This document shows positions 16,127 to 23,341 of a stretch of 40,598 nucleotides of DNA, piece after piece. A program made the position numbers and the translations under genes. The DNA lies in NCBI GenBank assembly GCA_947381945.1, contig CANCXM010000027.1, forward strand, positions 1-40,598, read 5' to 3'. The first letter of the stretch is position 1. Every line of letters begins with the position of its first letter. The notes under the pieces are model-generated. The model had not been told where the DNA came from and did no database searches. It saw nothing but the letters and a program-made list of their open reading frames with translations. Origin of the DNA: an uncultured Muribaculaceae bacterium. Lineage in GTDB: Bacteria > Bacteroidota > Bacteroidia > Bacteroidales > Muribaculaceae.

Positions 16127-16276
16127 GTTTAAAATATGTTAATAAATCGAATTGCCTTGAACTTTATCCATCGGCACTTTGTTACACAAACAAATTCTTC
16201 GGGCCTTGCGCCGATTCTCAATTTATAAACTAACATTCACACTCCTCACCACTCCCCTAAAAATACGCATCAGGTT

Positions 16277-17029
16277 ATGAAAAGCATGAAAGACAGCCTT
16301 CTCGAACGTTGCAGCATACGCCGTTATGAGCGTGAACCAATCACTGACGAACAGATGGACCTCATCTACGAGGCTATACGCAACACCCCGACCAGCTACA
16401 ACGGCCAGCAGTTCTCAGTGATTGACATCACTGACCAGAGCATAAAGGAACAAATCTACAATCTTACGGGCCAGAAACAGATCAAGACCTGCAACCACTT
16501 CATGCTCTTCCTGATTGACTACCACAAAATCTCGCTCATCAGCGATGCCGAAAACCTCGACATGCCGGATTTCGAACACACTGTCGACGGATTGATTGTC
16601 GGAGTGGTCGATGCCACGCTTGCCATGATGAGCGCCGTGGCCATGGCTGAATCCCTTGGCCTCGGGACATGTCCGATTGGCTATGCGCGCACTGTCGCCC
16701 CTGAAGCCCTGTCGTCGATGATGAAACTTCCGAAGAAAACTTTCATTGTCTGCGGACTCGCGCTCGGAGTGCCCCGCGAAAATCCTGACCTCAAGCCCAA
16801 GCAGCCACAGAGTCTCGTGATTCACAAGAATGCTTACCGTCAGGATGACGAAGAGATGGTTTCGGAACTCAGAAAATATGACGAAACTGTTGCTGAATAT
16901 AACCGTACACGCGAAGGAAGCAAATCGGACAATGACTGGGCTTCGCATATAGTGGATTACTATCGCGAGGCGATGAATTATCGTATGCTCCGCGCTTTGC
17001 AGCGCAGAGGATTCGATGTAGCGCATTGA
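16277..17029 (+). CDS. Nitroreductase family protein (NfsA-like flavin oxidoreductase)
   Basis: A 250-residue FMN-dependent reductase. The N-terminal RCSIRRYEREPITDEQMDLIYEA and the TPTSYNGQQFSVI segment (about residues 37-50) are the phosphate- and flavin-binding regions of the nitroreductase fold. MAESLGLGTCPIGYAR (about 121-137) and FIVCGLALGVP (155-165) are the second conserved block. The length and the C-terminal extension with YNRTREG fit the NfsA/FRP subgroup, which uses NADPH to reduce nitroaromatics, quinones or flavins; the substrate here is unknown. ATGs at 16277 and 16286 are both possible starts. It converges on the DEAD-box helicase gene, separated by an inverted word array. Confidence 0.9.
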   Translation: MKSMKDSLLERCSIRRYEREPITDEQMDLIYEAIRNTPTSYNGQQFSVIDITDQSIKEQIYNLTGQKQIKTCNHFMLFLIDYHKISLISDAENLDMPDFEHTVDGLIVGVVDATLAMMSAVAMAESLGLGTCPIGYARTVAPEALSSMMKLPKKTFIVCGLALGVPRENPDLKPKQPQSLVIHKNAYRQDDEEMVSELRKYDETVAEYNRTREGSKSDNDWASHIVDYYREAMNYRMLRALQRRGFDVAH

Positions 17030-17043
17030 GGGGGGATTTTCAG

Positions 17044-17336
17044 GGCTGATAAGGCCAATAGGGCTAATAGGGCTAATAGGGCTAATAAGGATTATAAGTC
17101 CAATAAGGCTAATAGGCCCAATAGGGCTAATATTTGCCGGGAATATCAAGCTGAAAAAATCGCTCATGGCTGCAAGTTTCGGAAACTTGCAGCCATGAGC
17201 GATTTTTATTTTAAGCAAGGCAAATTTGCCTTGCTTCCTATTATTGTTATTGGCCCTATTGGGCTTATTGGCTTATTTGACTTATTTGACTTATTGGGTT
17301 TTATTAGCCCTATTAAGCTTCACCCTATCAGCCTTA
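17044..17336. repeat. Inverted GGGCTAATA word arrays around hairpins, convergent junction
   Basis: The left array (about 17044-17132) repeats words like AGGGCTAATAGGGCTAATA; the right array (about 17237-17336) carries the inverse complement (CCCTATTGGGCTTATTGG). Between them sit a perfect 25-bp hairpin (17155-17179 with 17183-17207, CGG loop) and a 20-bp palindrome GCAAGGCAAATTTGCCTTGC (17215-17234). The T-run after the first hairpin makes it a likely terminator for the nitroreductase; the A-run before it serves the opposite strand. Confidence 0.85.
17155..17207. terminator. Bidirectional 25-bp terminator hairpin
   Basis: Arms 17155-17179 (AAAAATCGCTCATGGCTGCA...) and 17183-17207 are perfect complements with a 3-nt loop CGG. 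The stem starts with five A and ends with five T, so it can end transcription from both the nitroreductase and the helicase side. Confidence 0.85.
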
Positions 17337-17342
17337 TCTCTA

Positions 17343-18665
17343 TCATCCCTGCATGAGGGTGATTTTGGCGCGGGTGTTTTTGATGCGCTCGGGGGCGAGG
17401 TCCTTGATGAGTCTCTTGGCCTCTGAGCGCGGGACTGCCACAAGCGCGCAATGGTCGCGCAGGGCGATGCGCCCGATCTGTCCGGCTTCAAGTCCTCCCT
17501 TCGCGATGAGGAAACCAACGATGTCGCCACGGGAAATCTTCTCCTTTTTTCCGACATTGAAATAGAGGGTGGCCGTCGACGTTTCAATCGGATTGGCGCT
17601 ATGACCCTGCGGCACATAATCGCGGTCCCATTCAACATACTCAGGGATGTTTTCATCCTCGGTTGTGATGACATAGACCTCACCATTAGCGTCCTGACGG
17701 GCGGTACGGCCATTGCGGTGGGTCCATGCCTCGACAGTGGGCGGAAGATGATAATGGACCACAGCCGACAGCTCGGCTATGTCGAGGCCACGCGAACCGA
17801 GGTCGGTTGAAACGAGGATAGGAGTGGTGCCGTTGTTGAGAAGCTCCACTGCGTTCTCGCGCTCGTTCTGTTCGAGACCACCGTGGTACAATCCGGCAGG
17901 AAGTCCGGCCTTGCGGAGAGCCGCATGGATGCGCTCAACGCTCTCGCGATGGTTTGCAAAGACAATCACCCTGCCATCCTGCAACGAACGGAGCAGATCA
18001 ATCAGAGTGTCAAGCTTATCGCGCGAGGGAGAAGGCACATGGACTATCTGCATCTGACGGCGTGGCGACGTGGATGCGCTGAAATCCACAAGCTCGCTGC
18101 GGGTGCTCTTCGGAAGATAATCCGGCAGTTCGAAAAGCGGAGTCGCGGAAGTAAGTATGACAAAGGATACCGATGTCAGTTTCTTGCACACACGCTTCAT
18201 CTCATCGGCAAAACCAAGTTCAAGCGCCTTGTCGTATTCGTCAAGCACAAGCGTCCTGACTCCCGAAAGGTCGAGATTTCCACGCTTGATATGGTCGAGC
18301 AGACGGCCCGGAGTGGCTACGATGATGTCGGGGGTGACAGAGAGGGAATTGACCTCCTCCTGCATGGGATGACCACCGTAGAAAGCCACGGTTTTCAGAC
18401 CGGTGGCAATCGGACGTATCACCTCGAAAATCTGCATCACCAGCTCGCGCGATGGAGCCATGACAACGGCCCTCACCTTTGCATCGGAGAGGCCGAGATT
18501 CTTAAGCAGCGGAATAGCGAATGCCAGGGTCTTACCGGAACCTGTCGGTGCGATGAGCGTCACCGTCCCCTTGAGCTGCAGACCGGCCATGCGGCGCTGC
18601 ATTTCGTTGAGTTCCGAAATCCCGAGACGGGCATTTATATTCGACAGAAGTTCTTTTTCTTTCAT
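17343..18665 (-). CDS. DEAD-box-family RNA helicase with DbpA-like C-terminal domain
   Basis: A 440-residue ATP-dependent RNA helicase. Motifs in order: I APTGSGKT (39-46), Ia PSREL (71-75), TPGR (118-121), II DEYD (142-145) in place of DEAD, III SAT (about 172-174), V STDLGSRGLDI, VI HRNGRTAR in place of the usual HRxGRxGR. Domain 2 has VIVFANHRESVERIHAAL. The last 75 residues (KKEKISRGDIVGFLIAKGGLEAGQIGRI) resemble the RRM-like RNA-binding domain of DbpA, which docks on 23S rRNA; a role in ribosome assembly is inferred. The Gln of the Q motif is probably Gln23 in LNEMQ. Its ATG overlaps the stop of the glucosaminidase gene (ATGA), so the two are translationally coupled. Confidence 0.92.
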   Translation of the reverse strand: MKEKELLSNINARLGISELNEMQRRMAGLQLKGTVTLIAPTGSGKTLAFAIPLLKNLGLSDAKVRAVVMAPSRELVMQIFEVIRPIATGLKTVAFYGGHPMQEEVNSLSVTPDIIVATPGRLLDHIKRGNLDLSGVRTLVLDEYDKALELGFADEMKRVCKKLTSVSFVILTSATPLFELPDYLPKSTRSELVDFSASTSPRRQMQIVHVPSPSRDKLDTLIDLLRSLQDGRVIVFANHRESVERIHAALRKAGLPAGLYHGGLEQNERENAVELLNNGTTPILVSTDLGSRGLDIAELSAVVHYHLPPTVEAWTHRNGRTARQDANGEVYVITTEDENIPEYVEWDRDYVPQGHSANPIETSTATLYFNVGKKEKISRGDIVGFLIAKGGLEAGQIGRIALRDHCALVAVPRSEAKRLIKDLAPERIKNTRAKITLMQG

Positions 18666-19351
18666 CTGAACAGTTCAATGTTTGCGACATCGACACTTTC
18701 GTCAATGTCGTGGCGGCAGTCCGGACCGATTCCGTCGAGCATGTCAGTTTCTGCAAGCTGATCCACCGAGATGGACGGCACAGCCTTCCTGACAGTCTTT
18801 CCGGATTTGGCATGGGCAGCCAGACCTGAGTAAATCTTTAATATGTTCTTGCCGTAACGGGGATTCATGGCCCATCGGCCGGCAAGTTTTTCCCACGTTG
18901 AAGCACAACCGCGTTTCACGAAATCAAAACGCGGGTCAACTTTTTTTTCCCCACCGGGAAGCTCCTTGGAGCAGGCGTAGGCATAAAGATGCTGTATCAT
19001 AGCCGTCACGCCCTCCTCAACCGAACGGAACTTACATCCCTTGTCGCCACGTTTCTTGACTCCGAGACCGCAGTAGTTGTGGGCCTTGGCCTTCACGGCA
19101 GTTCCATTGTCGAAACGGAACCAACCGGTCTCGATGATAGCCTGACAGAGCGCGATGTCGCCACGGATACCATAGCGTTCCCCGATTCTGTAGAACGCTT
19201 CGGCGACCTCGCGGTCAAACTTCGGGTTGTGACGGCAAACATAGTCATACATATAATCGACATCCACCTGGGCTTTGCCGAAGATGGGTGTTTTAGCTGA
19301 GGCTAACAATGGGAGCAGTGCCAGAAACATCGGAAGAATCAGACGTAGCAT
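18662..19351 (-). CDS. Secreted glucosaminidase-domain (GH73-like) peptidoglycan hydrolase
   Basis: A 229-residue exported protein (signal peptide 1-19, cut near ASA-K). The domain at about residues 40-180 contains LCQAIIETGWFRF with the likely catalytic Glu74, NYCGLGVKKRGDKGCKFRSVEEGVTAMIQHLYAYA, and WEKLAGRWAMNPRYGKNILKIY. This pattern fits the mannosyl-glycoprotein endo-beta-N-acetylglucosaminidase/FlgJ family that cleaves peptidoglycan glycan strands. No SH3 or LysM domain is seen, only a 45-residue tail. It is the first gene of a two-gene unit and overlaps the helicase start by 4 bp; a functional link between the two is not obvious. Confidence 0.88.
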   Translation of the reverse strand: MLRLILPMFLALLPLLASAKTPIFGKAQVDVDYMYDYVCRHNPKFDREVAEAFYRIGERYGIRGDIALCQAIIETGWFRFDNGTAVKAKAHNYCGLGVKKRGDKGCKFRSVEEGVTAMIQHLYAYACSKELPGGEKKVDPRFDFVKRGCASTWEKLAGRWAMNPRYGKNILKIYSGLAAHAKSGKTVRKAVPSISVDQLAETDMLDGIGPDCRHDIDESVDVANIELFR

Positions 19352-19490
19352 AATGGCGTGAGATTTTTACGGTAGGGTTAATAAATAGTTGTAGTGACAC
19401 TTTAATAACGCGCAAGTTACGAAAAATCCTGCAAACAATAAAATTTTAGCAATTTTTCATTAAATTTTGCACGCTCCGGTAATGCATCGG

Positions 19491-19940
19491 TCATTCCTCA
19501 AGTTTGACACTCTTGAACTGACCCAGACGGCTGAAAATCATGACCACTCCATCTGACAGGCCGACTTCAAAGGAGGTTGTCTTTTTGACAATGCTGACAA
19601 TTTTAGCTCCATTGCCGTTCTTCTTCACATAGTTGCGGATGGTCTTGGGGACAAGTCCTTCAGGAACCTCACGGGTCTTGCAATCGACCGAAGTCCACTT
19701 TCCGGCATTTGAGAACTCGATTGTAGTACCATTGACCAAGCGGACATCATAATCTGTTTTTTTGAGCAGATGTTTATCCACCTTAATCATACCGACCTTG
19801 GCTTTCGGGAAATACTCCTTGAGCATTTCCTGCGCTTCCTGAGGAAGTTTGTCACGACTGATGGTGTACTGGTCGAAAATTGCGTGTGCGGCACCTCCGG
19901 CAGTAAGGACAAGGAGGAGAAATAATATCAGTTTTTTCAT
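19491..19940 (-). CDS. PepSY-like (DUF2874) periplasmic protein
   Basis: About 149 residues starting at the ATG that gives MKKLILFLLLVLTAGGAAHA, a clean signal peptide; an upstream TTG adds 11 residues that do not look like an export signal. The mature part has two copies of a short beta-alpha unit: LPQEAQEMLKEYFPKAKVGMIKVDKHLLKKTDYDVRLVNGTTIEF and LVPKTIRNYVKKNGNGAKIVSIVKKTTSFEVGLSDGVVMIF in sense, the layout of the Bacteroidetes PepSY-like domain. Such proteins are small, periplasmic and often stress-linked; the function is unknown. It is divergent from lpxB. Confidence 0.85.
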   Translation of the reverse strand: MKKLILFLLLVLTAGGAAHAIFDQYTISRDKLPQEAQEMLKEYFPKAKVGMIKVDKHLLKKTDYDVRLVNGTTIEFSNAGKWTSVDCKTREVPEGLVPKTIRNYVKKNGNGAKIVSIVKKTTSFEVGLSDGVVMIFSRLGQFKSVKLEE

Positions 19941-20014
19941 ATTGTTTATGGTTTTTCTAATATAACAAAACAAGATGAAAAAAGTATCATCTCCGCCGAT
20001 TATACCGATGGCGT

Positions 20015-20045
20015 TTTGCGGTACGGACCAAAAAGGTTAACTTTG
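20015..20045 (+). promoter_or_regulatory. Bacteroidetes-type promoter of lpxB
   Basis: TTTG (20015-20018), 19-nt spacer, TAACTTTG (20038-20045), 53 bp upstream of the lpxB ATG. It is an exact fit to the TTTG-N19-TAnnTTTG consensus. Confidence 0.8.
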
Positions 20046-20098
20046 CAAATCCCCATCCCATCAGATAACAAGCAAATCCACCCATTCCACACGAAACT

Positions 20099-21286
20099 AT
20101 GAAATATTTCTTCTCGGCAGGCGAAGCATCAGGCGACATCCATGCCTCACAGGTCATCAGGGAATTGCTCCGCATCGACCCTGAGGCCGACATCTGCTTT
20201 CTCGGCGGCGACAGCATGGCAGATGCCACAGGCAAGAAACCACTGATTCATTTCAGCCGCATGGCTTTTATGGGCTTCATCGACGTGGCAGCACATCTGC
20301 CACAGGTGCTCGGAAATTTCAAGACCGCCAAGGAAGCAATCCGCACCATGCGTCCGGATGCGGTGGTGCTCGTGGATTACCCCGGATTCAACCTCACGCT
20401 TGCCAAATATGCCAAAGGGCTTGGAATAAAGGTGTTCTACTACATAGCGCCCAAACTGTGGGCATGGAAATCATATCGCATCAAGCAAATCAAGCGCTAT
20501 GTCGACGAGGTGTTCTCAATTCTTCCCTTCGAGCCGGCATGGTTCGCGGAACGCGGTGTGGAGGTGACCTACGTCGGAAATCCTTCGGTTGAGGAGGTGG
20601 AGCAGGCCATCAGGGCTCTTCCTCCACGCGATGAATTCCTGTCGGCCCACGGACTGACCGACCGTCCGGTCCTCGCGCTTGTCCCCGGAAGCCGTGTGGG
20701 TGAGATCAAGACCAATCTGCCGGTGATGGATGCCGTGGCGCGCCGTCATCCGGAACTTCAGGCTGTCGTCGCAGGCGCTCCGTCGCTCAAGCGCGATTTT
20801 TATGCCCGGTTCACCGATTTTCCCGTAGTCGACGGCGCTACGCTCGGCTTGATGGCAAGTTCACGGGTGGCTATGGTCACTTCGGGGACAGCCTCGCTTG
20901 AATGTGCGCTTGCCGGATGTCCGCAGGTTGTGTGCTATCGGGCTGTCGGATGGAAGTGGGCCCACGACATTTTCCTTCACATCCTGAAGATTCCATACGC
21001 ATCGCTCCCGAACCTAATCGGCGGAAAAATTGACCGGCAGACGCGTCGCGAGGTCAACGAAGAGGCAGTCAAGACTGGAGTCAGAGGGTGCATCGTGCCG
21101 GAAATGCTTGTCCATAACTGCACTCCTGATGCTGTGGACCGCGAACTTTCCCGACTGATTCCCGACAGCGCTCCGCGCTCGGCTCAGCTCGACGGCTACA
21201 GACGAATCCGGGAAATCCTGCATACCGACAGCTCGGCAGCAGCCAATGTCGCACGGCTGATTGTTCAGAAGCTCAGGAAAGAGTAG
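20099..21286 (+). CDS. lpxB: Lipid-A-disaccharide synthase
   Basis: A 395-residue family-19 glycosyltransferase that joins UDP-2,3-diacylglucosamine and lipid X to give lipid A disaccharide phosphate at the inner membrane. Signatures: MKYFFSAGEASGDIHASQVIREL at the N-terminus (SAGEASGD), FLGGDSMADATG, FMGFIDVAAHLPQV, VLVDYPGFNLTLAKYAK, FYYIAPKLWAWKSYRIKQIKRYVDEVFSILPFE, YVGNPSVEE, LVPGSRVGEIKTNLPV and VTSGTASLECAL (nucleotide-sugar site). Length is normal for the family. The gene stands alone behind its own promoter. It shows the organism makes lipid A and so has an outer membrane. Its 3' end is antisense to the remnant at 21287-21469. Confidence 0.97.
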   Translation: MKYFFSAGEASGDIHASQVIRELLRIDPEADICFLGGDSMADATGKKPLIHFSRMAFMGFIDVAAHLPQVLGNFKTAKEAIRTMRPDAVVLVDYPGFNLTLAKYAKGLGIKVFYYIAPKLWAWKSYRIKQIKRYVDEVFSILPFEPAWFAERGVEVTYVGNPSVEEVEQAIRALPPRDEFLSAHGLTDRPVLALVPGSRVGEIKTNLPVMDAVARRHPELQAVVAGAPSLKRDFYARFTDFPVVDGATLGLMASSRVAMVTSGTASLECALAGCPQVVCYRAVGWKWAHDIFLHILKIPYASLPNLIGGKIDRQTRREVNEEAVKTGVRGCIVPEMLVHNCTPDAVDRELSRLIPDSAPRSAQLDGYRRIREILHTDSSAAANVARLIVQKLRKE

Positions 21287-21469
21287 GTCAACCCGATGGT
21301 CACTACAGGGGTGATTCCATTGGGATGGTATCGGAATAAAACATGTATCAGACAGATATACAGTGTCGTAGACAGGGACAAGATGCGGGTCGAAGCGGTG
21401 GAAACAGGTGTAATGTCCGGCACAGAAACCGGCTGCAAGCAGAGAAATGCAATAGATGATTTTTTTCAT
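21287..21469 (-). pseudogene. Remnant of a small secreted protein gene (DUF6808-like N-terminus)
   Basis: A minus-strand reading frame begins with ATG at 21469 and encodes a good signal peptide (MKKIIYCISLLAAGFCAGHY) followed by LVPVYDTVYLSDTCFIPIP, a YDTVxxxDT pattern seen in small Bacteroidales exported proteins such as DUF6808 (recalled similarity). After about 61 residues the frame runs antisense into the 3' end of lpxB, where it has no sensible composition. I read this as the surviving 5' end of a gene whose 3' part was deleted when the lpxB junction formed. It could also be a chance signal-like ORF. Confidence 0.4.
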
Positions 21470-21710
21470 GGCTGAGAGATGTGTGGATGAGGAGGATGGT
21501 TTAGATGAGGGGTGGTTTATTAGAACGGGGAAGCGAAAATTGAGGGGGATTAATTGATTTAATGTGATTAAATTAAATTTGAGCGTTTTTTATCAAGGGC
21601 TTTTAATGAGAAATGGAGTTCAAGTGGGGAAAACTGCCACTGCAAAGTTACGCACAGAAAATCCCGAAAAGGTGCGATAATGCAAAAGGAGAAGAAAAAA
21701 TAGGAGAAAT

Positions 21711-21935
21711 AAGGCTGATAAGGCTAATAGGCCCAATAGGGCTAATAAGGCCAATAGGCCCAATAAGCCGGATAGATTAATAGAAAATCAGGGTGCAAAT
21801 CCTGAGAATCTGCACCCTGATTTTCTATCCGGGAATTTTATATCTGAATCTTATTGGGCCTATTAGGCTTATTGGGCCTATTTGGCCTATTAGACTTCTC
21901 AGCTCTAATTATCCTAGCCCTATAAGGCTTATTTC
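21711..21935. repeat. Inverted GGGCTAATA word arrays around a hairpin, lpxB/YeiH junction
   Basis: The left array (about 21711-21775) has words such as AAGGCTAATAGGCCCAATAGG; the right array (about 21850-21935) is its inverse. In the centre is a perfect 17-bp hairpin, TAGAAAATCAGGGTGCA (21781-21797) with TGCACCCTGATTTTCTA (21811-21827), extended by CCGGA/TCCGG. The architecture matches 17044-17336. The rest of 21470-21710 is A+T-rich with a TAACTTTG-like box (minus, 21650-21643) and no gene. Confidence 0.85.
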
Positions 21936-21942
21936 TCCTCCT

Positions 21943-22980
21943 TTACAGCCAGATCGGAGCAAGATATTTCGCAAGGATATATCCGCCTCCGATGAGCCAA
22001 ATATCAAGGCAGAATGCAAGCACAAAGGGCTTTGCACCCGCTTTCTTGAACTTGTCGATGCTCGTTTCAGCACCTAAAGCAGCCATGGCCATAGTCAGAA
22101 GGAAAGTGTCGAAATAATTAATTGCATCAACGAACGCGGCCGGAAGAAGATTGAACGAATTGAAGGCGATGACCACAAGGAAACCTACTGCAAACCAAGG
22201 AATATTCACCTTGCCTTTTTCTCCGGAAGCCTCCTCGGATTTGCCACGGCGTGCCACCCAGAATCCGAGAATAATAAGCACGGGGACGAGGAGCATCACA
22301 CGAATCATCTTGACGATAATGGCCACGTTGGAAATCTCGGTGCCCATAGCATTGCCCGCACCAACAGCATGAGCGACCTCATGGAGCGTCGAACCGGAGT
22401 AGATGCCCATCTCCTGCGGAGAGAGGTCAAGCCATCCCGAACGGTAGGCAATAGGGTAAAGAAACATGGAAATCGTGCCGAAAATCACCACCGTTGCGAC
22501 AGCAACAGCGGTCTTGTAGGGCTGTGTACGGATTGCAGACTCCGCGCCGAGGACAGCCGCTGCACCACAGATGCCGCTGCCGACAGAGGTCAGGAGCGCT
22601 GTATCGCGGTCCATCTTAAGCAACTTACCTATCCACACACCGCCAAGAATGGTGACCGTCACCACAATAGCATCAATCACGATACCGGAGACTCCGACGT
22701 TGACAATATCCTGGAAAGTCAGACGGAAACCGTAGAGAATAATGCCAAGACGAAGCACTTTCTTGGAACAGAACTGGATGCCCGGCACCCACGTCTCCGG
22801 AAGATTGTTGCGGAGCGAATTGGCATAGAGCATACCCAGAATGATACCTATAATCATCGGACTGAAAGAAAGGTCCTTAAAAAACTGCGCCTCGCCGATG
22901 TAGAAGGCAGCACAGGCAAAAAGTGCAATCAGCAGAATACCATGAAACATGCTGATGCGTTTTTCCGTAAATTTTGCCAT
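21943..22980 (-). CDS. YeiH/UPF0324 family putative sulfate exporter
   Basis: A 345-residue inner-membrane protein with about ten hydrophobic helices. Family signatures: SPMIIGIILGMLYANSLRN, VLRLGIILYGFRLTFQDI, SVGSGICGAAAVLGAES, YSGSTLHEVAHAVGAGNAMG (the conserved HEVAHAVGAG helix) and the C-terminal LGAETSIDKFKKAGAKP. Members are annotated as UPF0324/YeiH and suspected to export anions such as sulfate or sulfite; the substrate here is unproved. Length is typical. It converges with lpxB across the inverted word array. Confidence 0.92.
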   Translation of the reverse strand: MAKFTEKRISMFHGILLIALFACAAFYIGEAQFFKDLSFSPMIIGIILGMLYANSLRNNLPETWVPGIQFCSKKVLRLGIILYGFRLTFQDIVNVGVSGIVIDAIVVTVTILGGVWIGKLLKMDRDTALLTSVGSGICGAAAVLGAESAIRTQPYKTAVAVATVVIFGTISMFLYPIAYRSGWLDLSPQEMGIYSGSTLHEVAHAVGAGNAMGTEISNVAIIVKMIRVMLLVPVLIILGFWVARRGKSEEASGEKGKVNIPWFAVGFLVVIAFNSFNLLPAAFVDAINYFDTFLLTMAMAALGAETSIDKFKKAGAKPFVLAFCLDIWLIGGGYILAKYLAPIWL

Positions 22981-23302
22981 TGGAAAGAATTGAGATTTTA
23001 ATTATTTGAATAATAGGTTAGTATTTTTTCAAACCAATATATAAGGCCAATCACCGATGGAAAGTCACCCGACGGGAAAGCCATATATTTATATAAACGC
23101 TCATCACCCCATTTTTATTTCACACCTGCAATTGCAGTTGCAATCAGACGGGAAATGAACGCGAATTTACATCACCGGACGAAATCAATAAAAAAACACA
23201 TAGATTCCGTCGCGTGATGTAAATTTTGTTTTGTAATTTTACAATGTAATAAACAACAAAAACATAGAAGCACGAAAGTTTTTTGAATTTTTTTTCGATT
23301 GA
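22981..23302. other. Intergenic region upstream of YeiH and the truncated barrel gene
   Basis: No gene. It holds a perfect 12-bp palindrome CTGCAATTGCAG (23126-23137) and the large inverted repeat at 23164-23225. I found no exact TTTG/TAnnTTTG promoter on either strand here. Confidence 0.5.
23164..23225. repeat. 23-bp imperfect inverted repeat before the barrel gene
   Basis: AATTTACATCAC (23164-23175) pairs with GTGATGTAAATT (23214-23225). After a 2-nt mismatch the arms continue GGACGAAATC/GATTCCGTC with one mismatch, around a 16-nt A-rich loop. It lies about 115 bp before the first in-frame start of the truncated gene, and could be an operator, RNA hairpin or the end of a mobile unit. Confidence 0.65.
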
Positions 23303-23341
23303 GAGGTTAGAAAAGTTTCCAATAAGAAGTGCAATGGCTGT

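Noticed and set aside
17044..17336. CRISPR array
   Set aside because: The repeated words are about 9 nt with no unique spacers of constant length, and no cas genes are present.
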